DNA of 64,000 nucleotides from Pseudomonas rubra (lineage in GTDB: Bacteria > Pseudomonadota > Gammaproteobacteria > Pseudomonadales > Pseudomonadaceae): NCBI RefSeq assembly GCF_028656935.1, contig NZ_JAMDGZ010000035.1:62001-126000 (forward strand), written 5' to 3'. Positions within the stretch are counted from its first letter, which is position 1, and each line of letters opens with the position of its first letter. Below are positions 39,898 through 47,986 of this stretch, in pieces. The notes under the pieces were generated by a model. The model was not told the DNA's origin. It saw only the letters and a program-made list of their open reading frames with translations, and made no database searches. Position numbers and translations under genes: made by a program.

Positions 39898-39914
39898 AAA
39901 TACCTCAAGGCTTA

Positions 39915-41084
39915 TCAGTGAGTGGCAGGTGCCAGTTGGGCTTTATTGCCGCCCTGGCTGAAAGTGATCAGGGTGACGATCAGCGCCAGCACGGCCAGCG
40001 CGGCGGCGGCCAGGGGTACGCGGGTCAGCCCCAGGCCCTGGGCGATGACGGTTCCGCCGACCCAGGCGCCGAGGGCATTGCCCAGGTTGAAAGCGCCGAT
40101 GTTCAAGGTCGAGACCAGGTTGGGGGCCGCCTTGCCGAAGGTCACCACATTGACCTGCAGGGCGGGTACGGCGGCAAAGGCTGCCGTGGCCCAGAGGAAC
40201 AGGGTGATTTCTGCCGGAATCAGTGCGGCGCTGGTCCAGCTCAGTACCGTGGAAACCACCGCCATGCTGGCGAATACACCGATCAGGGTGGCGCTCAGGC
40301 GCTTGTCGGCGAGCTTGCCGCCAAGGATGTTGCCCAGGGTCAGGCCCAGGCCGATCAGCAGCAAGGTCCAGGTCACGCCCTGAGGCGAAACGCCAGTGAC
40401 GTCACCGAGCAGCGGCGCCACGTAGGTGAACAGGGCGAACATCGAGGCTGAGAACAGCACGGTCATCGACAGCGACAGCCAGATGCCGGCGCCTTTGAGT
40501 GCGGCAAGTTCGGCGCGCATGTCGAGTTTTTCTTCGTCATGGCGCAATGGCAGGAAGCGGACCAGGCCGATCAAGGCAATCACGCCGATTACGGTCACCG
40601 CCCAGAAGGTCGAGCGCCAGCCGTATTCTTGTCCCAACGCGGTGCCCAGTGGCACACCCAGAACGTTGGCCAGGGTTAGGCCGGTGAACATCAGCGCCAC
40701 CGCCGAAGCACGACGGTTGGCCGGCACAAGGCTTGCCGCCACCACCGAGCCGATGCCGAAGAAGGCGCCGTGGCACAGGGCTGTCACCACCCGGGCGAAC
40801 ATCAGCAAGTTGTAGTCACTGGCCACCGCGCACAGCAGGTTGCCGACGATAAATACGCCCATCAGCGCAATCAGCGCCGCTTTACGCGGCAGGCGCGAGG
40901 TGGCCAGGGCCATGAACGGCGCACCGATGGCCACGCCCAGGGCGTAACCGGTGACCAGCCAGCCGGCGCCGGGAATCGATACACCCAGGTCTGCCGCCAC
41001 TTCCGGCAACAGACCCATGATGACGAACTCGGTGGTACCGATGGCGAAGGCGCTGAGCGCCAGGATTATCAGTGAAAGGGGCAT
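39915..41084 (-). CDS. pyeM: MFS transporter PyeM
   Basis: A 389-residue, 12-helix drug:H+ antiporter-type MFS protein. It has ALSAFAIGTTEFVIMGLLPEVAADLGVS and GYALGVAIGAPFMALATSRLPRK (motif A region), and GLTLANVLGVPLGTALGQEYGWR (motif C). It resembles AraJ/YdhP-type exporters. It lies between the ArsR gene and xenB, with 13- and 17-base gaps, so one transcript. The exported compound is unknown. Confidence 0.9.
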   Translation of the reverse strand: MPLSLIILALSAFAIGTTEFVIMGLLPEVAADLGVSIPGAGWLVTGYALGVAIGAPFMALATSRLPRKAALIALMGVFIVGNLLCAVASDYNLLMFARVVTALCHGAFFGIGSVVAASLVPANRRASAVALMFTGLTLANVLGVPLGTALGQEYGWRSTFWAVTVIGVIALIGLVRFLPLRHDEEKLDMRAELAALKGAGIWLSLSMTVLFSASMFALFTYVAPLLGDVTGVSPQGVTWTLLLIGLGLTLGNILGGKLADKRLSATLIGVFASMAVVSTVLSWTSAALIPAEITLFLWATAAFAAVPALQVNVVTFGKAAPNLVSTLNIGAFNLGNALGAWVGGTVIAQGLGLTRVPLAAAALAVLALIVTLITFSQGGNKAQLAPATH

Positions 41085-41097
41085 TGCAAGGTCCTTG

Positions 41098-41400
41098 TCA
41101 GAGCTCTTGGCTCATCTGCTGGAGGAAGGCCTGGATGGTCTCCTCGTTGCGTTTGAAGAAATGCCATTGGCCAATCTTCTGGCTGCTGATCAGGCCTGCG
41201 CGCTGCAAGGTGGCCAGGTGGGCAGAGACGGTCGACTGCGACAGGCCGCAGCGTTGATCGATCTGCCCGGCACACACACCGTGTTCGGTGCTGTGGTGCT
41301 GGTCGGGAAACTGCACGTCGGGGTCCTTCAGCCAGTTGAGGATTTCTCGCCGTACTGGGTGGGCCAGGGCTTTTATTATTTCGTCGAGATCGAGAGGCAT
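41098..41400 (-). CDS. pyeR: ArsR-family repressor PyeR
   Basis: A 100-residue winged-helix regulator. LAHPVRREILNWLKDP opens the fold and CGLSQSTVSAHLATLQRAGLI is the recognition helix region. It keeps one Cys in CAGQIDQRCGLS but no clear ArsR metal-binding CxCxxC, so it is unlikely to sense arsenite. In P. aeruginosa PyeR represses its own pyeR-pyeM-xenB operon, which matches the order here. A cluster of palindromes starts 27 bases upstream of the start. Confidence 0.9.
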   Translation of the reverse strand: MPLDLDEIIKALAHPVRREILNWLKDPDVQFPDQHHSTEHGVCAGQIDQRCGLSQSTVSAHLATLQRAGLISSQKIGQWHFFKRNEETIQAFLQQMSQEL

Positions 41401-41426
41401 GGTTGGGCTCGTGGTGTGTGTAGCGT

Positions 41427-41527
41427 TATATCGCGATGTGGCGAAATATAAATCGGTATTTCGCGATATACAAATATGATGTGGTTCTGAGCTCAGCGTA
41501 AATCGCTATATCGGATTATAACGATAT
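41427..41527. promoter_or_regulatory. PyeR operator region: nested palindromes
   Basis: TATATCGCGA (41427-41436) and TCGCGATATA (41461-41470) form a perfect 10-base inverted repeat. Inside it GCGAAATA (41441-41448) and TATTTCGC (41457-41464) form another. Further on, ATCGCTATATCGGATTATAACGATAT contains related half sites (41502-41527). ATAT-rich dyads are typical of ArsR-family operators; multiple dimers probably bind across the pyeR promoter and perhaps that of the divergent acpH-like gene. Confidence 0.7.
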
Positions 41528-41563
41528 GGGTGCCGGGGTGCCGGGGTGCTAGAATCCCTCTCC

Positions 41564-42136
41564 ATGAACTACCTTGCACACCTTCACCTTGGCGGTCAGC
41601 AGCCCGAGCAATTGCTCGGCAGCCTGTATGGCGATTTCGTCAAAGGACCGTTGCAGGGGCACTTTCCCCCGCCGCTGGAAGCGGCCATCCGGCTGCACCG
41701 GCAAATCGATGTCTACACCGACAGCCACCCGCTGGTACTGGCGGCGCTGGCGCGTTTTCCCCGGGAGCGGCGGCGTTATGCCGGGATAATCCTTGATGTG
41801 TTTTTCGATCACTGCCTGGCCTTGCACTGGCAGGATTACGCCGAGCAGCCGCTGGGCCAGTTCACTGACCATGTGTACCGGGTGCTGGCCGCAGAACCGG
41901 CCTTGCCTGGACGTCTGGCGCAGATTGCGCCTTTCATGGCTGCCGATGACTGGCTAGGGTCTTACCGCGAGTTCGCGGTGCTTGAGCAGGTGTTTCGCGG
42001 GATCGCCCGGCGCCTGTCGCGACCCGAAGGCATGGCTGGCGCGGTGGAGGAGGTGGCGGCGCTGTACCAGCCGTTGCTGGAAGACTTTCGTAATTTCTAT
42101 CCAGAGCTGCAGCGCTTTGCCAGGGCCAACACCTAA
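41564..42136 (+). CDS. acpH: Acyl-carrier-protein phosphodiesterase (DUF479)
   Basis: A 190-residue HD-like protein that removes 4'-phosphopantetheine from holo-ACP. MNYLAHLHLGGQQPEQLLGSLYGDFVKG, RLHRQIDVYTDSHP and YAGIILDVFFDHCLALHW contain the Asp and His residues expected for the Mn-dependent site. ATG at 41564; codons upstream are not conserved-like. Its last 4 bases overlap the end of olsA on the other strand. Confidence 0.9.
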   Translation: MNYLAHLHLGGQQPEQLLGSLYGDFVKGPLQGHFPPPLEAAIRLHRQIDVYTDSHPLVLAALARFPRERRRYAGIILDVFFDHCLALHWQDYAEQPLGQFTDHVYRVLAAEPALPGRLAQIAPFMAADDWLGSYREFAVLEQVFRGIARRLSRPEGMAGAVEEVAALYQPLLEDFRNFYPELQRFARANT

Positions 42137-42918
42137 GCAGCCTTGGCCCGACGTTGCGCCTGGACAACCGGCTCGCTGCCGAACAGTGCCAGCTGGATCG
42201 CGTGCTGAGCCTTGAAGGCCAGCGCGGCGCGTTCTTCACCGGTGCTGGCAATCGGTGCGAGCAAATGAATCTCGACCTCGGCGCAATCATTGGCAAACAG
42301 CCGGAACAGGTGCGAGAGCAGATCATCATCCCCGATAAATGGCGCGATCGAGTCGCTTTGGCCGTTGCGCAGGTAACGCAGGGCAACCGGCTGTAGCGGT
42401 GTTTGCGTGTCGATGGCGCTGGCCAGCAGACGGCCATGAAAGGTGCGCAGGCTGCGCCCGTCGGTGGTGGTGCCTTCAGGGAAAATCAGCAGCGCACAGT
42501 CCTGTTGCAGGTGCTGGCTGATCTGTTTGCGCAGTAACTGGCTGTCGTTGCCGCCGCGACGAATGAACAGGGTGCCGGCCTTGAGTGCCAGCCAGCCGGC
42601 CACCGGCCAGGTGCGCACTTCAGCCTTGGACAGAAACGACAGCGGTGCCAGCCTGCCCAGCAGCGGGATGTCGGTCCAGGACACGTGGTTGCTGACCCAC
42701 AGCATTGGCTGCTGCGGCAATTTGCCGACCACCCGTACCTTGAACGGCAGGGCGTTGCTCAGTGTGTTCATGAAAAGTTGCGACCAGCGTTGGCGGCGCT
42801 CGATCGAGGCCGGCACGCGTAAGCGTTCATAGAGGCTGAACAGTGCCGCCATGCCCAGGCCGAACAGCACCACCAACAGCACCCGTGCTACGCGTGCATA
42901 GACGCGCAGGCGCTGCAT
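42133..42918 (-). CDS. olsA: 1-acyl-glycerol-3-phosphate-type acyltransferase OlsA
   Basis: A 261-residue membrane acyltransferase that adds the second acyl chain to lyso-ornithine lipid. The helix VARVLLVVLFGLGMAALFSLY is at the N-terminus, followed by LWVSNHVSWTDIPLLG (NHx4D catalytic motif) and LLIFPEGTTTDG (motif III). The ATG shares one base with the olsB stop (TGATG), giving an olsBA operon. In P. aeruginosa olsBA makes phosphate-free ornithine lipids in phosphate limitation; no Pho box was identified here. Confidence 0.88.
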   Translation of the reverse strand: MQRLRVYARVARVLLVVLFGLGMAALFSLYERLRVPASIERRQRWSQLFMNTLSNALPFKVRVVGKLPQQPMLWVSNHVSWTDIPLLGRLAPLSFLSKAEVRTWPVAGWLALKAGTLFIRRGGNDSQLLRKQISQHLQQDCALLIFPEGTTTDGRSLRTFHGRLLASAIDTQTPLQPVALRYLRNGQSDSIAPFIGDDDLLSHLFRLFANDCAEVEIHLLAPIASTGEERAALAFKAQHAIQLALFGSEPVVQAQRRAKAA

Positions 42919-43673
42919 CAGACTGCCGCCTTGAAGTGACGGGCATAACGCGGGCACAGCTCGTCGCGCTTGAGCAGGATGAACACGTCGGCGACCTGGA
43001 AGTCTTCGTCCCAGCACGGCTCGCCGCAGATTTTCGCTCCCAGGCGCATGTACGCCTTGAGCAGCGGCGGCATTTCGGCGATGACGTTGTTCGGCAGGGC
43101 CAGGCTGGGCAAGGGGTTTTTCGGTTCGGCGCGCAGGTGCTCGGTGCACAGGTAGCGTTCGCGCAGGCGCTGCATGATCGCGTGGGCCTGCACACCGCCA
43201 TCCTGCATGGGAATGCTGGCGCAGCCCATCAGGTAGCTGTAGCGGCCTTCGTTGAGCACTTCGGCCAGTTCCGCCCAGAGCACGGCGATGGTGCCGCCAT
43301 TGCGGTAGGCCGGATCGACGCAGGTGCGGCCAAGCTCCAGGATTGGCCCCTGCAGGTGGCCGAGGCCGTGCAGGCTGAACTCCTCTTCGCTGTAGAAGCG
43401 CCCCAGGCTGTTGGCGGCCTGGTGATCGAGCAAGCGGGTAGTGGCGACCAGACGGCCGTTACTGTGGTCGCGTACGCCGATGTGGCGGCAATGAATGTCG
43501 TAGTCATCCATGTCCAGGCCCAGTTCGGCGCCTTTGAGCTTGGCCTTGAATTCACCGCTGAATACGCTGAAGCGAAGGGCCTGGGCTTCCTGCAGGGCGG
43601 CCGGGCCGACCAGGCGTTCGGCTTGCAGACGGCGTTCAGTGCTGTTGTCGCCAGAGCGAGCGATCCGAGTCAT
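42918..43673 (-). CDS. olsB: L-ornithine N-alpha-acyltransferase OlsB
   Basis: A 251-residue GNAT-type enzyme that transfers a 3-hydroxyacyl group from ACP to ornithine. [36 protein letters not shown] is the OlsB/PlsC-associated GNAT signature, with [23 protein letters not shown] (acyl-CoA/ACP site) and [17 protein letters not shown] at 43673 has GGAGAC 5 bases upstream; an upstream frame extension lacks support. It is first gene of the olsBA unit. Confidence 0.9.
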   Translation of the reverse strand: MTRIARSGDNSTERRLQAERLVGPAALQEAQALRFSVFSGEFKAKLKGAELGLDMDDYDIHCRHIGVRDHSNGRLVATTRLLDHQAANSLGRFYSEEEFSLHGLGHLQGPILELGRTCVDPAYRNGGTIAVLWAELAEVLNEGRYSYLMGCASIPMQDGGVQAHAIMQRLRERYLCTEHLRAEPKNPLPSLALPNNVIAEMPPLLKAYMRLGAKICGEPCWDEDFQVADVFILLKRDELCPRYARHFKAAV

Positions 43674-43806
43674 TGCGTGTCTCCATAAGCCAGCCATGGG
43701 GTTGCGGCCGGTCGACTTTGTTGTGCAAGCTCAGCCTAGGTAGATGCGGTGTCACCCCCGTGAAGAATTGGTGATGCTTGTATGACAGCCCCCAAGGAGC
43801 GCTTCG

Positions 43807-44694
43807 ATGGCCTGGTTGCAACGACTCAACGACCGACAACGACACTCACAGGCGGCCACGCTGGCCGACACCTATTCCAGCCTGCTGGCGCGCCTGGGCC
43901 CGGTCAGCCCTTTCGAGCTGGCGGTACTCGGTGGGCGGGCCATGAACACCCCGGGCCTGGCCTTCCTGGTCGGTTACCAGGCGGCGCTGCGGGTGCTGTG
44001 GCCCAGTGCGCCGCAGAGTCTGGGCGCCCTGTGCGCCAGTGAGCGGCGCAGCGTGCGCCCGGCGGACATGCACGTGCGTCTGGATGATCTGCGCCTGACG
44101 GGCAGCAAGGACTTTGTCACCGCCGGGCTCGATGCCGAGTGGCTGCTGGTGGCGGCGCGTTGCGAAGCGCCCGGGCAGCCGGTGGAACTGAGCCTGGCGG
44201 TGGTCTATGCCGGCGAGCCGGGTGTACGCCTGGAAACCCTGCCAGCCTTGCCGTTGATGCCGGAAGTCGGCCATGCCCGCCTGCACCTGGACGGTGCATT
44301 GTGCGAGCGCTTGGCCGGGGACGGCTGGGATGCCTACGTCAAACCCTTCCGCTCGCTGGAGGATCTTTATGTGCTCAGCGCCCTGAGTGCCTGGCTGTAT
44401 GGCGTCGGCCAGGAAAGCGGCTGGCCGCAAAGCTTGCAGTTGCGCCTGATCGGCCTGCTCGGCGGCTGTGCAGAAAGCACTCGCCAGTGCGCTGATGTCG
44501 CGGCCAGCCATTTGTTGTTGGGCGGCCTGTTTGCCCAGTTCAACGCCTTGAAAGAGGAAATCAACCAGGTCCTGCTGGCAGGCCCCGGCGAGTGGGCCAG
44601 CCTCTGGCAACGCGACCAGGGCCTGCTGGAGATCGCCAGCGCTGCCCGTGCCAAGCGCCTGGCCAAGGCCTGGGCCGCCGCCGGATTGTCATGA
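43807..44694 (+). CDS. Acyl-CoA dehydrogenase-like protein (shortened)
   Basis: A 295-residue protein with remote acyl-CoA dehydrogenase character. RLDDLRLTGSKDFVTAGLDAEWLLVAAR corresponds to the FAD-domain barrel (cf. GxKxFITNG...LVxAR), and a helical C-terminal bundle follows. At under 300 residues it is well below the usual 380, and I see no catalytic Glu. It could bind FAD without being a dehydrogenase. AAGGAGC precedes the ATG. A serine hydrolase gene follows closely. Confidence 0.72.
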   Translation: MAWLQRLNDRQRHSQAATLADTYSSLLARLGPVSPFELAVLGGRAMNTPGLAFLVGYQAALRVLWPSAPQSLGALCASERRSVRPADMHVRLDDLRLTGSKDFVTAGLDAEWLLVAARCEAPGQPVELSLAVVYAGEPGVRLETLPALPLMPEVGHARLHLDGALCERLAGDGWDAYVKPFRSLEDLYVLSALSAWLYGVGQESGWPQSLQLRLIGLLGGCAESTRQCADVAASHLLLGGLFAQFNALKEEINQVLLAGPGEWASLWQRDQGLLEIASAARAKRLAKAWAAAGLS

Positions 44695-44736
44695 GCCGCT
44701 GGCAGGCTAGGCGAATCCTGGCCTTGAGTGAGCGGC

Positions 44737-45834
44737 ATGAGCAGAGTGGCGTGGTGGATACTGGCTGTTCTTGCCTTCAGCAAGGCCGTGTCGGCCGCAG
44801 AGTACTGGCCTGTACCTGACTGGCCGGTTGCCGATAATGCCAACCCAGGCGCCTGGCAGGCGGTCGAACGCTATGCCTTCGCGCCACGTGATGATCAACA
44901 ACGCCAGGGCGTGCGTACCGACGCCCTGCTGGTGATCGCCGACGGGCGCATTGTGTATGAGCACTATGCTGCGCCCAACACGGCGCACACCGCGCACCTG
45001 ACCTGGTCAATCAGCAAGAGCGTCCTGGCGACCCTTTTGGGTGTCGCCCACGCCGAGGGCCGCTTTGACCTGCAGGATCCGGTGGCGCGTTTCTACCCGC
45101 CCATGCGCGCCCATCCCCAGATGCGTATCGAAGACCTGCTGCACTGGGCCAGCGGTCTCGACTGGCAGGAAGACTACGAATACGCGCCGCTCAAGTCATC
45201 GGTAGTGGCAATGCTCTATACCCGCGGCCGCGGTGATATGGCTGGCTACACCGCGGCGAGGCCTGAGGCGGCCAGTCCCGGGCAGCGCTTTCTCTACTCC
45301 AGCGGGGACAGCAATGTGCTGGCGGCCGCCTTGCGCGGTATGGTCGGCGAAGCGGGGTATGCGGACTACCCCTGGCATGCTTTGTTCGAGCCCCTGGGCA
45401 TTGGCAGTGCCGTGTGGGAGCGTGATGGCATTGGCACCCTGGTGGGGTCTTCCTACCTGTACCTGAGTGCCCGTGATCTGGCGCGCATCGGGTTGTTGAT
45501 GCTGCGTGAAGGCCGTTGGCAATCACGGCAATTGCTGGCCAGTGATTGGGTTGCGTTCAATCGCCAGCCGTTCGTGCAGGCCACTTCGCAACCTGGCGAA
45601 GCAAACCCGGGTGGGCACTGGTGGCTCAACCAGGCGTTGCCCGGCAGCCCGCAACCCTGGCCGGATGCGCCATCCGACACTTACGCAGCCCTCGGGCACT
45701 GGGGCCAGGCTCTGTATGTACTGCCTGCGCGTAAGTTGGTGATCGTGCGTTTTGCCGATGATCGTGACGATAGCTTCGCCCATAACGAACTACTAAAGCG
45801 GGTACTGGCAGCGACCAGCGAGGCACGACCATGA
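44737..45834 (+). CDS. Serine hydrolase, class C beta-lactamase fold
   Basis: A 365-residue exported protein with signal peptide SRVAWWILAVLAFSKAVSAAEY. SISKSVLATLLGVA supplies the SxxK nucleophile (Ser in LTWSISKS), YSSGDSNVLAAAL occupies the YxN position, and LGHWGQALYVLPARKLVIVRFAD fits the third motif region. It belongs to the EstB/6-aminohexanoate-hydrolase-like group; the substrate is unknown, perhaps an ester or D-amino peptide. I use the ATG at 44737 rather than a GTG three codons earlier. Its TGA overlaps the next ATG (ATGA). Confidence 0.87.
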   Translation: MSRVAWWILAVLAFSKAVSAAEYWPVPDWPVADNANPGAWQAVERYAFAPRDDQQRQGVRTDALLVIADGRIVYEHYAAPNTAHTAHLTWSISKSVLATLLGVAHAEGRFDLQDPVARFYPPMRAHPQMRIEDLLHWASGLDWQEDYEYAPLKSSVVAMLYTRGRGDMAGYTAARPEAASPGQRFLYSSGDSNVLAAALRGMVGEAGYADYPWHALFEPLGIGSAVWERDGIGTLVGSSYLYLSARDLARIGLLMLREGRWQSRQLLASDWVAFNRQPFVQATSQPGEANPGGHWWLNQALPGSPQPWPDAPSDTYAALGHWGQALYVLPARKLVIVRFADDRDDSFAHNELLKRVLAATSEARP

Positions 45835-46127
45835 AGCGCGTAGGGCTGGTGCTGATCCTGCTGGCAGGCGCCTGGGGTTGGTACGAACGTCAGGCGCTGG
45901 CGGATTTCCCCGGTATTCTCAGCGCCTATTCGGCCAAGGAGTATTGCTCGTGCCGCTATGTCATGAATTTCGACCCCCGCTATTGCCGGGGTTATGTGCA
46001 GCAGTACCTGCCGTTGAGTCGCCTGGACGAGGATGCCCAGCAGCGGCTGATCAGCGCTGAAGGGCTGGGAGTAATCAGCCAAGCGCAATGGCAAGGGCCG
46101 CACGTGGGCTGTCGCTTGCTGCCGTGA
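45831..46127 (+). CDS. Small secreted Cys-containing protein
   Basis: A 98-residue protein coupled to the serine hydrolase by an ATGA overlap. KRVGLVLILLAGAWGWYERQ is a short signal or anchor. Four Cys follow (YCSCRY, YCRGY, HVGCRL), suggesting one or two disulfides in the periplasm. I do not recognise a named domain. The operonic overlap makes an accessory or inhibitor role for the hydrolase plausible. Confidence 0.82.
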   Translation: MKRVGLVLILLAGAWGWYERQALADFPGILSAYSAKEYCSCRYVMNFDPRYCRGYVQQYLPLSRLDEDAQQRLISAEGLGVISQAQWQGPHVGCRLLP

Positions 46128-46172
46128 AGGCAGCCGGGTAAGGTTGACGACCATTGTGTTACAGGATTTCAC

Positions 46173-46754
46173 ATGTTCAGTCTGCCGCGTCTTCTGCTTA
46201 CCCTGCTGGTCGTCTTGAGCCTCCCTGCCCAGGCCAATTGGCACCTGGACGGCGAATCGTCGCGCCTGTCGTTTATCTCCAGCAAGAACGGCGAAACGGC
46301 CGAGGTGCATCGCTTCCTCGTCTTGCATGGCAAGGTCGATCGCAAGGGCGCCGCCGAACTGCAGATCGAGATGGACTCCAACAGCAGTGGCGTACCGCTG
46401 CGTGACGAGCGCATGCGCAAAGAGCTGTTCGAGTTCGCCAAGTTTCCCGAGGCCACCGTCAGCGCGCAGATCGACCTGCGCCCGATCAACGACCTGGCCA
46501 ACGGCGCCCAGGTGGAACTGCGCCTGCCGCTGACCGTCGGTCTGCATGGCAAGCAGCACAGTTACAGCGCTCTGTTGCTGGCGACCCGCCTGGACGAGCG
46601 GCGTTTTCAGGTCGTGACCCTGGAGCCGTTGATGCTGCGCGCCGATGATTTCGACTTGCTCCCTGGCCTTGCCACCCTGCGCAAGCTGGCCGGGCTCAAG
46701 TCCATCAGCCCGTCGGTGCCGGTGGCTGCGGTGCTGATTTTCACGGCGCGTTGA
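46173..46754 (+). CDS. YceI family periplasmic protein
   Basis: A 193-residue exported lipocalin-like protein: signal peptide FSLPRLLLTLLVVLSLPAQANW, then the YceI barrel with SRLSFISSKNGETAEVHRFLVLHGKVD, LFEFAKFPEATVSAQID and LRLPLTVGLHGKQHSY. YceI proteins bind isoprenoid or amphiphilic lipids. The next gene begins one base after its stop region (stop 46752-46754, ATG 46756), so co-transcription with the PLD gene is likely. Confidence 0.9.
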   Translation: MFSLPRLLLTLLVVLSLPAQANWHLDGESSRLSFISSKNGETAEVHRFLVLHGKVDRKGAAELQIEMDSNSSGVPLRDERMRKELFEFAKFPEATVSAQIDLRPINDLANGAQVELRLPLTVGLHGKQHSYSALLLATRLDERRFQVVTLEPLMLRADDFDLLPGLATLRKLAGLKSISPSVPVAAVLIFTAR

Positions 46755-46755
46755 T

Positions 46756-47913
46756 ATGGCCGGGCCGGTCTTTCCCTGGCGCGATGGCAATCAGTTCGAG
46801 CTATTGATCGACGGTCCGCAATTCTTTCCGCGCATGCTCACCGCCATCGTGCGTGCCGAACACCAGGTTGACCTGGAGCTGTACCTGGTAGAGGCGGGGG
46901 CCTGCGCCGAAGCCATGGTCCAGGCCCTGGTGCAGGCCGCCGAGCGCGGTGTACAGGTACGTTGCCTATTCGATGACTACGGCTCGCTGGCCTTCACCCT
47001 CAGTCTGCGCCAGCGTTTGCTGGCTGCTGGCGTCGAGCTGCGCTGGTACAACCGCCTGCGTTGGCGTCGGGGCTTGCGCAACCTGTACCGCGATCATCGC
47101 AAGCTGTTGCTGGTCGATCAGCATTGGGCGGTGGTCGGTGGCACTGGCGTCACCGACCAGTTCTGGACCCCGAGTGAAGACGTCAGCGAATGGCACGAAG
47201 TGATGGTGCAGATGCAAGGCCCGCTGGTGGCCGACTGGCAAATGCTCTTCGATCGCCAGTGGCGCGCCAACTTGCGCCGTACCGCCTGGCGGCCACCTAC
47301 CCATTTCGGCCTGCCACGCTTGCCACGGGTTCCTGACAGTGGCGTCGGCATGGGCCGGGTGGCTTATGCCGACGCCCGCCAGCACCGGGACATCCTGCAA
47401 TCGCTGGTGCGCGCGCTGAACAGTGGCCAGCGGCGGATCTGGCTGGCGACACCGTATTTTCTGCCGACCTGGAAGGTCCGTCGCTCGCTGCGCCGCGCTG
47501 CTTCCCGGGGTGTCGACGTGCGGCTGCTGCTGACCGGGCCGCGCACCGATCACCCTTCGGTGCGTTATGCCGGCCATCGCTATTACCCACGGCTGTTGCG
47601 TGCCGGGGTGAAAATTTTCGAGTACCAGCCGTGCTTTCTGCACCTGAAGATGGTGCTGGTCGATGACTGGGTCAGCATCGGCTCGTGCAATTTCGATCAC
47701 TGGAACCTGCGCTTTAACCTTGAAGCCAACGTCGAAGCCATCGACCCGCCATTAACCGCAGACGTGGCAGCCAGTTTTGAGCGCGACTTTGCCCAGAGCC
47801 TGGCCGTTGACCTGGCGCACTGGCATGCGCGGCCATTGTGGAAGCGGGTGCAGCAACGCTTGTGGGGCTGGCTCGACCGGTTGGTGGTCAACCTGCTCGA
47901 TCGTCGAAACTAG
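46756..47913 (+). CDS. Phospholipase D-type cardiolipin synthase (ClsB-like)
   Basis: A 385-residue PLD-superfamily enzyme with two HKD motifs: HRKLLLVDQHWAVVGG (about 115-130) and HLKMVLVDDWVSIGSCN (about 295-310). There is no N-terminal membrane helix pair, which points to the ClsB type rather than ClsA. ClsB-type enzymes make cardiolipin from phosphatidylglycerol and sometimes phosphatidylethanolamine. It joins YceI, olsBA and PAP2 as membrane-lipid genes in the window. Confidence 0.9.
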   Translation: MAGPVFPWRDGNQFELLIDGPQFFPRMLTAIVRAEHQVDLELYLVEAGACAEAMVQALVQAAERGVQVRCLFDDYGSLAFTLSLRQRLLAAGVELRWYNRLRWRRGLRNLYRDHRKLLLVDQHWAVVGGTGVTDQFWTPSEDVSEWHEVMVQMQGPLVADWQMLFDRQWRANLRRTAWRPPTHFGLPRLPRVPDSGVGMGRVAYADARQHRDILQSLVRALNSGQRRIWLATPYFLPTWKVRRSLRRAASRGVDVRLLLTGPRTDHPSVRYAGHRYYPRLLRAGVKIFEYQPCFLHLKMVLVDDWVSIGSCNFDHWNLRFNLEANVEAIDPPLTADVAASFERDFAQSLAVDLAHWHARPLWKRVQQRLWGWLDRLVVNLLDRRN

Positions 47914-47986
47914 TATTTCTGTCAGTTGTTGCGTGTCGTATGACTACGTTCGAATGAGTGCTCCCATGACCCTATGAGTGCATGCA

